A stretch of DNA of 64,000 nt. Origin: Paracoccaceae bacterium (lineage in GTDB: Bacteria > Pseudomonadota > Alphaproteobacteria > Rhodobacterales > Rhodobacteraceae). The stretch lies in NCBI GenBank assembly GCA_024742835.1, contig JANSXS010000012.1, forward strand, positions 1 through 64,000, read 5' to 3'. The translations under genes and the position numbers were made by a program. Shown piece by piece: positions 25,820 to 35,008 of the stretch. Position 1 is the first letter of the stretch. The number at the start of each line of letters is the position of its first letter. Under the pieces are notes generated by a model that searched no databases, was not told the DNA's origin, and saw nothing but the letters and a program-made list of their open reading frames with translations.

Positions 25820-25834
25820 TTAGCCACCTGTTAA
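25820..25834 (+). promoter_or_regulatory. CtrA-box-like motif upstream of flgE
   Basis: TTAG-N7-TTAA (one mismatch to TTAA-N7-TTAA), 58 bases before the flgE start codon and just after the type B repeat. Confidence 0.5.
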
Positions 25835-25891
25835 ATGGACCCGTCTAAAGCTGTGACCTGATCAGGTTTGATGCAGCAGAAAGGCGTATCC

Positions 25892-27193
25892 ATGACAATT
25901 TCCTCCTCGTTGAATGCCGGTGTGGCCGGGCTTAGCTCGAACGCCACGCGGCTGGCGGCGATTTCCGACAATATCGCGAACTCCGCGACCTATGGTTACA
26001 AACGGGTCGAGGCGGATTTCCAGTCGATGGTGATCTCATCCAAAGGTGGCAGCTATTCGGCGGGCGGGGTCCGCTCCAGCACGCAGCGTCTGATAGACGA
26101 ACGCGGCTCGCTCGTCTCGACCTCGAACGCAACCGACCTTGCCGTGCGGGGGCGCGGAATGTTGCCGGTCGCGCTGTCCAGCGAGGTCGAGGTGGGCAAT
26201 GGCGCGTCGCAGATGCTGTTGACCACAACCGGCTCGTTCCGCACCGATGCCGAAGGCAAGCTTGTCACGGAATCGGGGCTGGTGCTGCTGGGCTGGCCCG
26301 CCAATCCGGATGGCTCGGTCCCGGAATTCCCGCGAGATACCAGCGACGGTCTTGAACCTGTACAGATCAACGTGAACCAGCTGACAGGCGAGCCGACAAC
26401 GCAGATCAACCTCGGCGTCAACCTGCCGGCGACGGATACTGCCGCCGGGTCGAGCGGGGAGGCACAGCCCTTGTCTGTCGAGTATTTCGATAACCTGGGA
26501 AAATCGGAAAACATACTTGTCGATTTCACACCGACGGTGCCTGCGGCCGGGTCATCCAACGAATGGACTATGACCATCACGGATTCCGCTCAGGACCATG
26601 CGGTCGTGGGTGAATACACGCTGGCATTCGACGATTCCCGCTCCTCGGGCGGTACGCTTCTTGGCGTCACGTCTACGCTTGGCGGTGCCTATGATCCCGG
26701 ACTCGGCTCCATCATCGTGGATGTCGGCGGTGGCCCGATGGAGATCAATATCGGCACCATTGGTGCCTCCAACGGGATCACCCAACTGTCTGACAGTTTT
26801 GCGCCGCTTTCCATCTCGAAGGACGGCTCGCCTGTTGGCAACATGCTTGCGGCAGAGGTGGATGAAAACGGCTTCGTTCATGCCTCTTTCGATACCGGCA
26901 TCACGCGGGTCATCTACCAGGTGCCGCTGGTCGATCTGCCCAATCCCAACGGGATGGTGGCCATGGATCAGCAAACCTACCTGCCTTCCCCGGAAAGCGG
27001 ATCCTTCTTTCTTTGGGATGCCGGTGACGGGCCAACGGGCGATGTCGTCTCTTTCGCTCTTGAGGAATCCGCAACCGATGTCGCCGGCGAATTGACCGAC
27101 ATGATCCAGACGCAGCGGGCCTATTCATCGAACGCCAAGGTGATCCAGACAGTTGATGAGATGCTTCAGGAAACCACGAATATCAAACGCTGA
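25892..27193 (+). CDS. flgE: Flagellar hook protein FlgE
   Basis: A 433-residue hook subunit. It begins MTISSSLNAGVAGLSSNATRL followed by ISDNIANSATYGYKR, the rod/hook/filament N-terminal motif. It ends with ELTDMIQTQRAYSSNAKVIQTVDEML, the matching C-terminal motif. The middle is a variable Gly/Thr-rich domain. The start at 25892 follows AAGGCGTATCC; earlier in-frame starts lack conservation. It leads the flgE-flgK-flgL-flgI operon, with a 35-base gap to flgK. Confidence 0.95.
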   Translation: MTISSSLNAGVAGLSSNATRLAAISDNIANSATYGYKRVEADFQSMVISSKGGSYSAGGVRSSTQRLIDERGSLVSTSNATDLAVRGRGMLPVALSSEVEVGNGASQMLLTTTGSFRTDAEGKLVTESGLVLLGWPANPDGSVPEFPRDTSDGLEPVQINVNQLTGEPTTQINLGVNLPATDTAAGSSGEAQPLSVEYFDNLGKSENILVDFTPTVPAAGSSNEWTMTITDSAQDHAVVGEYTLAFDDSRSSGGTLLGVTSTLGGAYDPGLGSIIVDVGGGPMEINIGTIGASNGITQLSDSFAPLSISKDGSPVGNMLAAEVDENGFVHASFDTGITRVIYQVPLVDLPNPNGMVAMDQQTYLPSPESGSFFLWDAGDGPTGDVVSFALEESATDVAGELTDMIQTQRAYSSNAKVIQTVDEMLQETTNIKR

Positions 27194-27228
27194 TCATCCG
27201 TTGATATATCAGGCAAAAGGGTGACAGG

Positions 27229-28683
27229 ATGACCATATCTTCCGCGCTTTCCAATGCGCTCTCCGGCTTGGCTGCGAGTGCGCGATCGGCCGGTGTCGTT
27301 TCAACCAACCTGGCGAATGTCCTGACAGAGGGATATGCCCCGCGCGATATCGAACTCCGTGCCAGAAGCTCGGGTGCGGGTGGCGGTGTGCTTGTTGGCG
27401 GTGTTCAGCGAAACGTGAACACCGCGCTTCTGGGTGAGCGGCGGTTGGCAGACAGTGAAGTCAGCCTTAACCGTGTGCTTGTCGATGTGTCCACCACCCT
27501 TGAAAAGGCGATCGGCATACCCGACGAAGAAGGCTCTCTGTCCGCGCGCATAAGCGCGATGGAGGCCAGTCTTGTCACCGCGGCCGCGCGCCCGGACGAG
27601 AATGTGCGATTGCGGGATGTCATGTTCAAGGCTGGCGACGTTGCGGAGAAGTTCAACAAGATTTCCGCGACGATTCAGGAACAACGTACAAAGCTGGATG
27701 ACCGGATCGGGGCCACTGTCGAATCGATCAATACTATTCTTGCCAAGACGGAACGCCTGAACGGCCAGATCGCACGATCGCACGCGCTTGGACACGACGT
27801 CGCCGCGTTGGAAGATCAGCGCCAGCTTCTGATCGACGAACTTGCGACCCATGTGCCGGTCCGGCTGGCTGCCCGCGACAGCGGCGCGGTCGCCATCTAC
27901 ACGCCCGGCGGCGCAGCTCTTTTGGATGGCAAGGCGGCGCAGCTTGGATTTGCACGGTCCAATGTCGTGGCCCCTCATATGACACTGGAAAACGGTTTGT
28001 TATCCGGACTTGAGATCAACGGTATACCGGTCAGAACGGATGGTGCGCGCAGCCCGGTAGCCGGTGGAGGATTGGCGGCCCTTTTCGAAGCCCGGGATGG
28101 TGTCGCACCGGCGGCACAGGCCCGGATCGACGGTTTGGCACGAGATCTGGTGGAACGTTTCCAACAGCCGGGGCTGGATTCCACACGCGCGCTCGGCCAA
28201 CCGGGGCTTTTTACGGATATGCAGGCGGTTTTTGATCCGGCCGACGAGATCGGCATCGCTGGTCGCATAGCACTTAACACCGCAGTTGATGAAGCTGCCG
28301 AGGGTGCTGTTTGGCGGCTTCGTGACGGTCTTGGCGCTGATACACCGGCCAATGCGGGCGACGCTACATTGCTTCAGGTGCTTTCGGACAGCCTTTCACG
28401 CCCCGCGCCGCCCAGCTCTGCCGCGCTTGATGCCGGGCCGGTTTCCCTTGCCGCGCATATCGGCGCGGTAACGTCCAGCATGGGGCAGGCACGTCTTTCC
28501 GCTGAACAAGACCTTGGGTTTGCCAACAGCGTGCAGGCCGGACTGAAGGAAAGCGAACTGGCGCAGGGCGTCGATACGGACGAACAATTGCAGCGTCTTT
28601 TGCTGGTCGAACAAGCCTATGCGGCCAATGCCCGGATGATCCAGACAATGGAAGACCTGCTCGACACCCTTATAAGGATATGA
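27229..28683 (+). CDS. flgK: Hook-filament junction protein FlgK
   Basis: A 484-residue protein (HAP1) that joins hook and filament. It has the paired N-terminal (MTISSALSNALSGLAASARSA, STNLANVLTEGYAPRD) and C-terminal (LLLVEQAYAANARMIQTMEDLLD) rod/hook motifs. The middle includes KISATIQEQRTKLDDRI and LEDQRQLLIDEL, both typical of FlgK. It overlaps flgL by four bases (ATGA), implying coupled translation. Confidence 0.94.
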   Translation: MTISSALSNALSGLAASARSAGVVSTNLANVLTEGYAPRDIELRARSSGAGGGVLVGGVQRNVNTALLGERRLADSEVSLNRVLVDVSTTLEKAIGIPDEEGSLSARISAMEASLVTAAARPDENVRLRDVMFKAGDVAEKFNKISATIQEQRTKLDDRIGATVESINTILAKTERLNGQIARSHALGHDVAALEDQRQLLIDELATHVPVRLAARDSGAVAIYTPGGAALLDGKAAQLGFARSNVVAPHMTLENGLLSGLEINGIPVRTDGARSPVAGGGLAALFEARDGVAPAAQARIDGLARDLVERFQQPGLDSTRALGQPGLFTDMQAVFDPADEIGIAGRIALNTAVDEAAEGAVWRLRDGLGADTPANAGDATLLQVLSDSLSRPAPPSSAALDAGPVSLAAHIGAVTSSMGQARLSAEQDLGFANSVQAGLKESELAQGVDTDEQLQRLLLVEQAYAANARMIQTMEDLLDTLIRI

Positions 28684-29696
28684 ACGTGACCCAGCTCAGC
28701 CTTGGCGATCTCGCCGGTAATTTTCTGCTGCGTCGTCAGAACGCGGCGCTTAAGCAAAGCCTGACCCGTTTGACCAACGAGGTTACAACAGGCCGCGCGC
28801 AAGACAGCGTGTCGCATCTGGCCGGCCGGCTCTCGACGCTATCCGCGCTTGAACGGGATCTCGATCTTATCGGTGCGCACCGTCTGGCGGTTTCGGAAGC
28901 CGGCGTACAGGCCACGTCCATGCAAGCGGCGCTTGGCCAGGTTCATGACAGTGTTGCAGGGTTGGCGGAGACGGTTGGGATGGCCTCACTGGTGCCCGGA
29001 TCCGCCGGCCGCGATTCTGTTACTGTTGTTGCTCGGCAAACCCTTGGCACGATGCTGTCGTCTTTGAACACCCAGGTTGCGGGACGGTCTTTGTTCGCGG
29101 GCACGGATATCGCCGCGCAACCCTTGCAAGACGCCGATACGCTGCAAGAGGCGTTACGCGCTTCGCTGGCCGGTTTGACCACCGCCGAGGATATCATGAG
29201 CGCGGCGGATGCTTTCTTTGATACCGAGGGCGGCGTGTTCGATACGGATATTTACCAAGGCGCGGACACAAATCTGGCTCCCTTCGTTCTTGGTGGGGGC
29301 CAAACTGTGCGGCTGGATATTCGGGCGGATGACCCGGTATTGAAATCCGCCATCAAGACCGCGGCCGTCACTTCATTGATCGAAGACATGGCACCGAATC
29401 TTGCGTCGAACGAGGTCGAAAACCTGTTTACCGCGGTGACAGGGCGCGCCGTCGAGGATCAGGACCGGCTGACGCAATTGCGCGGTGAACTTGGCTTTGC
29501 CGAGCAGCGTATCGACATCCGCCATGTCGAACTTGCCTCAATGCAATCGAACACGGAACAGGCGCGAAATGACCTCTTGTCCGTGGATATGTACCAAAGC
29601 GCGACAGAGCTTGAATCCGTGCAACAGCAACTTGAAACCCTGTATACCCTTACCGCGCGATCTGCGCGCCTTAGCCTGGTGAATTTCCTGTCATGA
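28680..29696 (+). CDS. flgL: Hook-filament junction protein FlgL
   Basis: A 338-residue flagellin-like protein (HAP3) at the hook-filament junction. The N-terminus (RRQNAALKQSLTRLTNEVTTGR) and C-terminus (YQSATELESVQQQLETLYTLTARSA) have the flagellin-type coiled-coil pattern. It overlaps flgK before it and flgI after it by four bases each, so the run is tightly coupled. Confidence 0.9.
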   Translation: MNVTQLSLGDLAGNFLLRRQNAALKQSLTRLTNEVTTGRAQDSVSHLAGRLSTLSALERDLDLIGAHRLAVSEAGVQATSMQAALGQVHDSVAGLAETVGMASLVPGSAGRDSVTVVARQTLGTMLSSLNTQVAGRSLFAGTDIAAQPLQDADTLQEALRASLAGLTTAEDIMSAADAFFDTEGGVFDTDIYQGADTNLAPFVLGGGQTVRLDIRADDPVLKSAIKTAAVTSLIEDMAPNLASNEVENLFTAVTGRAVEDQDRLTQLRGELGFAEQRIDIRHVELASMQSNTEQARNDLLSVDMYQSATELESVQQQLETLYTLTARSARLSLVNFLS

Positions 29697-30805
29697 CACG
29701 TCATCTGATACTGTGCCTCGCTGTTTTGGGCTTGATAGTGCCTTTTGGTCCGGCGCACGCCGATGCGATCCGGATCAAGGATCTGGTCGAGTTTGACGGT
29801 GTGCGCGGCAATGATCTTGTGGGCTACGGGCTTGTGGTCGGCCTCAACGGAAGTGGTGACGGCTTGCGCAATTCGCCCTTCACCGAGGAAATCATGTCGA
29901 ACATTCTGGAACGGCTGGGTGTCAATATCGCTGGCGAGGAGTTTCGCCCCAAGAATGTCGCCGCTGTTTTCGTAACCGCCACAATCCCGCCTTTTGCCCG
30001 TGCCGGCGGCCAGATCGACGTGACAGTGTCGGCCATTGGCGATGCCAACAGCCTGCTGGGTGGGACGCTTGTCATGACGCCGCTCAACGCAGCGGATGGT
30101 CAGATCTACGCCGTAGCACAGGGCACGATAATCGCGGGCGGCGCGGTTGCCCAGGGCGATGCAGGCGCGGTTGTACAGGGCGTGCCTACATCTGGTGTGA
30201 TTCCCGCCGGTGCCCGCATCGAACATGAAATAGATTTCGAGCTCTCTGCATTGGAAACACTGCGTCTTGCCCTGCGCGAGCCGGATTTCACCACCGCGGG
30301 TCGGATCGAGCGGGCGATCAACTCCAATTTCGGCCGCCGGGTCGCCTTGATGCTTGATTCTGGTACTGTCAGACTCGATATCACGGCCACGCGCAGCTTG
30401 TCGCCGGCACATGCGCTGGGCCGGATAGAGAACATTCTCGTGCAGCCGGAACGCAAGGCGCGGGTCGTCGTGGACCAAAGATCAGGAACGATCGTGATGG
30501 GTGAGGATGTGCGTATTTCCCGTGTTGCGGTCTCACAGGGCAATCTGACCCTGCGGGTCGAGGAAGCGCCGCTTGCGGTGCAGCCGGATCCTTTTGCAGA
30601 CGGGCAGACGGTTGTCGTGCCGCGCACAAATGCCGAAATCGAAGAAGAACCCGGAATCGGTTTGGCCGAGATCCGGCCCGGGACCTCGCTGTCAGAGGTC
30701 GTCGCAGGGCTGAACGCGCTTGGCGTATCGCCGCGCGACATGATCGATATCCTCAAGAGTATCAAGGCGGCGGGCGCGCTTCACGCCGAATTCTTGGTAA
30801 GATAG
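29693..30805 (+). CDS. flgI: Flagellar P-ring protein FlgI
   Basis: A 370-residue periplasmic protein that polymerises around the rod at the peptidoglycan. A Sec signal peptide (LCLAVLGLIVPFGPAHA, about residues 7-23) is followed by the conserved RIKDLVEFDGVRGNDLVGYG, LVVGLNGSGDG, and VSAIGDANSLLGGTLVMTPL. Length is typical. It is the last gene of the flgE block and converges on fliP across a 357-base gap. Confidence 0.97.
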   Translation: MTRHLILCLAVLGLIVPFGPAHADAIRIKDLVEFDGVRGNDLVGYGLVVGLNGSGDGLRNSPFTEEIMSNILERLGVNIAGEEFRPKNVAAVFVTATIPPFARAGGQIDVTVSAIGDANSLLGGTLVMTPLNAADGQIYAVAQGTIIAGGAVAQGDAGAVVQGVPTSGVIPAGARIEHEIDFELSALETLRLALREPDFTTAGRIERAINSNFGRRVALMLDSGTVRLDITATRSLSPAHALGRIENILVQPERKARVVVDQRSGTIVMGEDVRISRVAVSQGNLTLRVEEAPLAVQPDPFADGQTVVVPRTNAEIEEEPGIGLAEIRPGTSLSEVVAGLNALGVSPRDMIDILKSIKAAGALHAEFLVR

Positions 30806-31162
30806 AGCCGCACAGATCTGTACAGGTGAGAGGTATAACGAGGGTCCCGGCCTTCTTGCAATCGCGACCCGCCAAAGACCATGCCAAAGCATTGGCGCAA
30901 TGTGCAGGGCATTTTTTGAAGCGTTTGGCGAAACGCAGTGCCATATCCAACCGTCGGACGCGTTCCTTCCTGTTCTGATGCGGTGCGTTACAAGCGGGAC
31001 GCTTTGGATCATGGATAATTTGCGCCGGGAGGGAGCCGCGAAATCGTTCATCCGCTTCTTTCGTCCACGGGGGCCAAGCGCAAGCTGCTGGCGCAGTTTC
31101 CACGAAACCGGCTCGCGTCTTGTTTGCCAACAGCATTCTGTGTGGCGGCCGCGTCCAGCCTT
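30806..31162. other. Gap between convergent flgI and fliP with no supported gene
   Basis: A 357-base stretch. Minus-strand frames cross it, including one beginning TTGA at the fliP stop and running into flgI, but they lack a recognisable domain, a good start or a plausible composition. A small hairpin GCGTTT-GGCG-AAACGC lies at 30921-30936 without a T tract on the minus strand. It may be degraded coding DNA or the 3' UTRs of both operons. Confidence 0.5.
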
Positions 31163-31897
31163 TCAAAAGTATCCGCGAACAAGCCCGTCAGCCACAAGAG
31201 ACCATCCGTCCGCCACTACGAAGAATGCCAGTTTGAAAGGCAGGGATACGATCGCGGGCGGAACCATCATCATGCCCATCGACATCAGGATGGCCGCGAC
31301 CACCAGGTCAATGATCAGAAAGGGAAGAAAAAGCAGGAACCCGACCTGAAATGCGCGAGCGATCTCGGATAGCATGAAACTGGGCACGAGGATCGACAAG
31401 GGGGCATCCTGCAAGTCTGCCTCCAGGTTGGTTTCGGGGCGCAAAGCGGCCATTGCGGTAAAGGTTTCGATATCCATGCGGGCGGCCATGAAGCCCCGAA
31501 ACGGGATCAAAGCACGTGAAAGGGCCGTTTCCAGCTCCAGTTCTTCGTTCAGCAACGGTGCGATACCGGCCTCCCAGGCGGCGGTAAAAACCGGCTCCAT
31601 GACAAAATATGTCAGGAAAAGCGCAAGGCTGACCAGCAGCATGTTGGGCGGTGATTGTTGCAGCCCGATACCCTGTCGCAGGATCGACAGGACGGTGATG
31701 ATAAAGGGAAAACAGGTGATCATGATCGCAAGTCCCGGCGCCAGGCTGAGCACCGTGATCAACAGGATAAGTTGAACCGTACGCGCCGTTATCGATCCGC
31801 CTTCCCCCAGGGATATTGAGATATCCTGTGCCATGGCCGGGCTGCTGGCCAGCAAGAAAAGTACACCGCAGGCGACCAGCCCCGCCCGGCAGATCAT
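31163..31897 (-). CDS. fliP: Flagellar export apparatus protein FliP
   Basis: A 244-residue core protein of the type III export gate. A cleavable N-terminal signal (LVACGVLFLLASSPAMA) is followed by the conserved ILLITVLSLAPGLAIMITCF, SILRQGIGLQQSPPN and MMMVPPAIVSLPFKLAFFV. It has four membrane segments in the mature part. Its start overlaps the fliN stop by four bases, so it is the last gene of the fliF-fliH-fliN-fliP block. fliO is not present. Confidence 0.96.
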   Translation of the reverse strand: MICRAGLVACGVLFLLASSPAMAQDISISLGEGGSITARTVQLILLITVLSLAPGLAIMITCFPFIITVLSILRQGIGLQQSPPNMLLVSLALFLTYFVMEPVFTAAWEAGIAPLLNEELELETALSRALIPFRGFMAARMDIETFTAMAALRPETNLEADLQDAPLSILVPSFMLSEIARAFQVGFLLFLPFLIIDLVVAAILMSMGMMMVPPAIVSLPFKLAFFVVADGWSLVADGLVRGYF

Positions 31898-32181
31898 CCG
31901 AGCCCATCCTGAAGATCTGCGACTTCGGTCAGGCGCACGGCCAGTTGGCCTTCGTTCTCGCCTTCCATTTCCTCCAGTTCGCCTCGGGCGATGAGCCGTT
32001 CGCCGACGTATAGTTCGACCGCATCATCGACGCCCCTGTCAAGCGGCAGGACTGCGTTCTTGCCCATTTTCAAAAGGTCTCGGATGAGGGGGCGGGCCTT
32101 GCCGACGGAAATCGTGATCTCGATGGGGACCGAGGAAAACGGGTTGCGCAACTCTGTGGGGGTCTCGGATGGATCTGACAT
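31894..32181 (-). CDS. fliN: Flagellar switch protein FliN (short)
   Basis: A 95-residue SpoA-domain protein of the cytoplasmic C-ring. SVPIEITISVGKARPLIRDLL and VELYVGERLIARGELEEM are characteristic, while the N-terminal extension of typical FliN is almost missing. The gene overlaps fliH by one base (TGATG) and fliP by four. No fliM or fliG is nearby, which makes this the only clear C-ring component in the window. Confidence 0.9.
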   Translation of the reverse strand: MSDPSETPTELRNPFSSVPIEITISVGKARPLIRDLLKMGKNAVLPLDRGVDDAVELYVGERLIARGELEEMEGENEGQLAVRLTEVADLQDGLG

Positions 32182-32780
32182 CAGGCGATTTCCTTGTTGT
32201 CATTGTCATGAGTTTCAAAAAATGCATCCAGCGCGCCAGAGACGCCCGCAATGACGGCACCAAGGTCAAGTTCGCTTTCGGCGACGGTGCCAAAACGAAG
32301 CCGAACCTGACCTGCAACAAGGGTCTGATCCACCGTGATATTCAGTGGCATGGCGTCCGCGCCGGCGCTTATTTGCTGCAGGGCGTCCACATCTTCGGTT
32401 GAACAGGAAAGTGTCACCGGCTGACGGCCATGCTGGGCCACCATGTCTTGTAAAAGCTGGGTGACCTGGGGGCCGATCATGCCCCGCGCGATCTGTGGAA
32501 GCACGGTATCGACAAGCTGTCGCACCACGGGGCCCAGCGCATTAAGTGCGCCTGCATAGGCTTCGTGATAGGTGAAGGACAGGTGTTGCAGGGTCTGGGA
32601 AATGCGGCGGGTGGCCTCGTCGGTTTCGGAATGCCCGGCGGTGGCGGAATCGTCCCACCCGGCCTGGTAGCCCTTTTCGAAGGCTTCCAGCCTCTCTTCC
32701 TCCAGCCTCAGTTCGCTCAGTTCGATGACATCACGTGGCGCGATATCGCTGAATTCTTCCAAAAGATGTGAAATGGACAT
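32181..32780 (-). CDS. fliH: FliH-like flagellar export protein
   Basis: A 199-residue charged protein. The N-terminal part (LRLEEERLEAFEKGYQAGWDD) has the FliH-like GYxxGW pattern. A helical middle with VVRQLVDTVLPQIARG and a C-terminal alpha-beta domain follow. FliH regulates the FliI ATPase at the export gate. Position between fliF and fliN supports the call; sequence conservation of FliH is low, so a divergent paralogue cannot be excluded. It is coupled to fliF upstream by a 1-base overlap. Confidence 0.75.
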   Translation of the reverse strand: MSISHLLEEFSDIAPRDVIELSELRLEEERLEAFEKGYQAGWDDSATAGHSETDEATRRISQTLQHLSFTYHEAYAGALNALGPVVRQLVDTVLPQIARGMIGPQVTQLLQDMVAQHGRQPVTLSCSTEDVDALQQISAGADAMPLNITVDQTLVAGQVRLRFGTVAESELDLGAVIAGVSGALDAFFETHDNDNKEIA

Positions 32781-34387
32781 CAGACCTTTTCCTCCTCGCC
32801 TTCGAGCCAGCTACGCAGGATTTCCACGGTTTCCTCCTGGCGGTCGTCGATCATGGCGCGAAGCCGGTCGACGGGGTCTTTCTGGCTTTGCTGCAAGGCT
32901 GGCAGAGTGTCCGCTGACGCTGTCAGTTGTGCGGCATCGGTCGGGCCGTCGCCCTCGTCAATCTCGCCGGTCAACGCCTCTGTCACGGGTTGCGTATCTG
33001 CCGGCCGCCGCTCTGGCATTGCCAGCTGCGGGATCTCCTCCCGGCGTGGTGCGGTCAGAACCGGGCGTATGACGAAAAGCCCCAATATCAGAGCCACAAG
33101 CGCGAGGATCGCAGCCTTGATCACGGACGTCGCGTTTAGGTTCAGCCCGGACAACAGCCCGGCCTCGGCCGCGGTTCCCAGCGCGCTTGCGGGTTCGAAT
33201 GCCATGGTCTTTATCGTGATGACATCGCCGCGCGCCTCGTCAAACCCGACCGCCGATGCGACCAGTTCACGCAACGCGTCCAGCTCTTCTTGCGACCGTG
33301 GTTCGAACGTGGCCGCTTCGGCGCTGTCGACAGTTGCAAGACCGTTCACAAGTACCGCGACGGTCAATCGCTTGATCGCGCCGGGTGCGACTGTCACCTC
33401 GCGCTCCGTCTGCGACACCTCGTAATTGACCCGTTCGCGCGTCTCGCTCGTCGTGCTTGAAGACGTGTCACCCCCGGCACCATCACCGTCTGGCAGGTTT
33501 GAGGCGACGGTCACATCGCCCCCGCCTGCATCCGATGAAGCATTTGAAACCTCTTCGGTATCGGTGCTGATCGCTACGCGGCTTGACGGGTCGATCACGC
33601 GCTCGCGCATCGATTCGCTACGCGTTACGGTATCCACACTGACCTCGACGACCGCGTTACCGGGGCCTACGCGCGCCTCCAACAGGCGTTGTACCCGGCC
33701 ACGGAGTGTTTCCGCGCGATCCTCGGTCGATGTCGAGGGGGCCTCCTCAGCGAGACCGACAAGATTACCCGCCCCGTCGATAATAGAAACATCCTCGGGC
33801 AACAGCCCCGGCACGGCGGAGGCGACAAGAAATTTCAGAGCGCGGGCGTGTTTTGCCGATACGTTTCCGGATGCGGTGTTGAGCGAGACAGAGGCAGAGG
33901 ATTTCACATCGCGCTGAAACGGATTCGTTCCGCTATTGGCGATATGCACCCGCGCGGATGTTATCGTGGGATGCGCGACGATCGTGCGGGCAAGCTCGCC
34001 TTCCTTGGCGCGCCAATAGGCGGCATCGAACATTTGCGACGTTGTGCCAAAGCCTGATAGACCGTCCAGCAATTCATAGCCCTTGGCCGAGCTGGCGGGC
34101 AGCCCCTCACTCGCCAGGGTCATGCGCAACTCGTCTCGTCGCGCCGAATCAACAAAGATTGCCCCCCCGCGCACATCATAGGCGACCCCGCGCTGTTCCA
34201 GCGCGGTCACAACCTCTCCGGCGGGTCCGCTTTCCATGCCTGCGTACAGCAGCGACAGGCTGGGCGATGTGGCTGTTCTGGCCAGCGCAAACACGGCGAT
34301 GAACATCGCCACGCCAGCCAGCCCCACAATCACGCGCTGCCGCATTTCCAACGCCGTCCAGACATTCATGATCTGTTGCAAATCCAT
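32780..34387 (-). CDS. fliF: Flagellar MS-ring protein FliF
   Basis: A 535-residue inner-membrane ring protein. Transmembrane segments lie near residues 20-38 (VIVGLAGVAMFIAVFALA) and about 425-448. The ring-building motifs NPFQRDVKSSASVSL, ALKFLVASAVPGLLPEDVSI and the linker of Ser/Asp/Gly repeats (about 280-315) are present. The cytoplasmic end, DPVDRLRAMIDDRQEETVEI, is the expected FliG-binding tail, though FliG is not encoded here. It is first in its block, facing fliL across a CtrA-like motif. Confidence 0.95.
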   Translation of the reverse strand: MDLQQIMNVWTALEMRQRVIVGLAGVAMFIAVFALARTATSPSLSLLYAGMESGPAGEVVTALEQRGVAYDVRGGAIFVDSARRDELRMTLASEGLPASSAKGYELLDGLSGFGTTSQMFDAAYWRAKEGELARTIVAHPTITSARVHIANSGTNPFQRDVKSSASVSLNTASGNVSAKHARALKFLVASAVPGLLPEDVSIIDGAGNLVGLAEEAPSTSTEDRAETLRGRVQRLLEARVGPGNAVVEVSVDTVTRSESMRERVIDPSSRVAISTDTEEVSNASSDAGGGDVTVASNLPDGDGAGGDTSSSTTSETRERVNYEVSQTEREVTVAPGAIKRLTVAVLVNGLATVDSAEAATFEPRSQEELDALRELVASAVGFDEARGDVITIKTMAFEPASALGTAAEAGLLSGLNLNATSVIKAAILALVALILGLFVIRPVLTAPRREEIPQLAMPERRPADTQPVTEALTGEIDEGDGPTDAAQLTASADTLPALQQSQKDPVDRLRAMIDDRQEETVEILRSWLEGEEEKV

Positions 34388-34443
34388 GCCTCCTGATCCC
34401 CGGCCTTCTGCCGTTCGTTGAGGTCATCTTTCGCTGATCTGCC

Positions 34444-34458
34444 TTAACAATCGGTTAG
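34444..34458. promoter_or_regulatory. CtrA-box-like motif between fliF and fliL
   Basis: TTAA-N7-TTAG, one mismatch from a perfect double half-site, in the 119-base gap between divergent fliF and fliL. It could serve both. Confidence 0.55.
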
Positions 34459-34506
34459 TTCCTGCCTGCCTATACTCGGTTGAGACGCGGAAAATGGTGG
34501 ACGCAT

Positions 34507-34998
34507 ATGGCCAAGACGGAAAACGGCGAAACGCCAAGCCCGGCAAAGAAATCCAGATTGCCTTTCGTGATCGGGCTGATACTGGCCATCGCTGGCGGCG
34601 GTGGCGGTTTCTACGCGGTGTATACGGGTCTGATTCTGGGGGAACCGGCCGACTTTGAAGTGGAGTCGAAAGAGGATGCTCCACAGGTCAAGGCCATGCC
34701 CGATGTGCGCTTCGTACCGGTCGAACCGCTCGTGATCAATGTCGACGAGGCCACGGGTACGCATCTGCGCTTTCGCGCACAGCTAGAGGTGCGCACGCCC
34801 TATCAGGCAGAGGTCGAAAACCTTCTGCCGCGCGTGGTGGACGTGCTCAATTCTTATTTGCGGGCGGTGGATGTTGCCGATCTTCGTGACAATACCGCCC
34901 TGGTCCGGCTGCGCGCACAGATGCTGCGCCGTATCCAGATCGTGACCGGAAGAGACCGGGTAAACGATTTGCTGATCATGGAATTCGTACTGAACTGA
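34507..34998 (+). CDS. fliL: Flagellar basal body protein FliL
   Basis: A 163-residue single-pass protein near the stator. A short cytoplasmic part precedes the helix LPFVIGLILAIAGGGGGFYA (about residues 19-38). The periplasmic domain has VRFVPVEPLVINVD and ends LRRIQIVTGRDRVNDLLIMEFVLN. The start at 34507 follows GGTGGACGCAT; an earlier in-frame ATG at 34480 lacks one. A second FliL-type gene lies at 43856-44356. Confidence 0.9.
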   Translation: MAKTENGETPSPAKKSRLPFVIGLILAIAGGGGGFYAVYTGLILGEPADFEVESKEDAPQVKAMPDVRFVPVEPLVINVDEATGTHLRFRAQLEVRTPYQAEVENLLPRVVDVLNSYLRAVDVADLRDNTALVRLRAQMLRRIQIVTGRDRVNDLLIMEFVLN

Positions 34999-35008
34999 GG
35001 ACAGGAAA

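Noticed and set aside
30762-31166. 134-codon minus-strand frame after fliP, starting TTGA at its stop
   Set aside because: It uses a TTG start without a ribosome site, shows no domain and extends into flgI; kept as an open question only.
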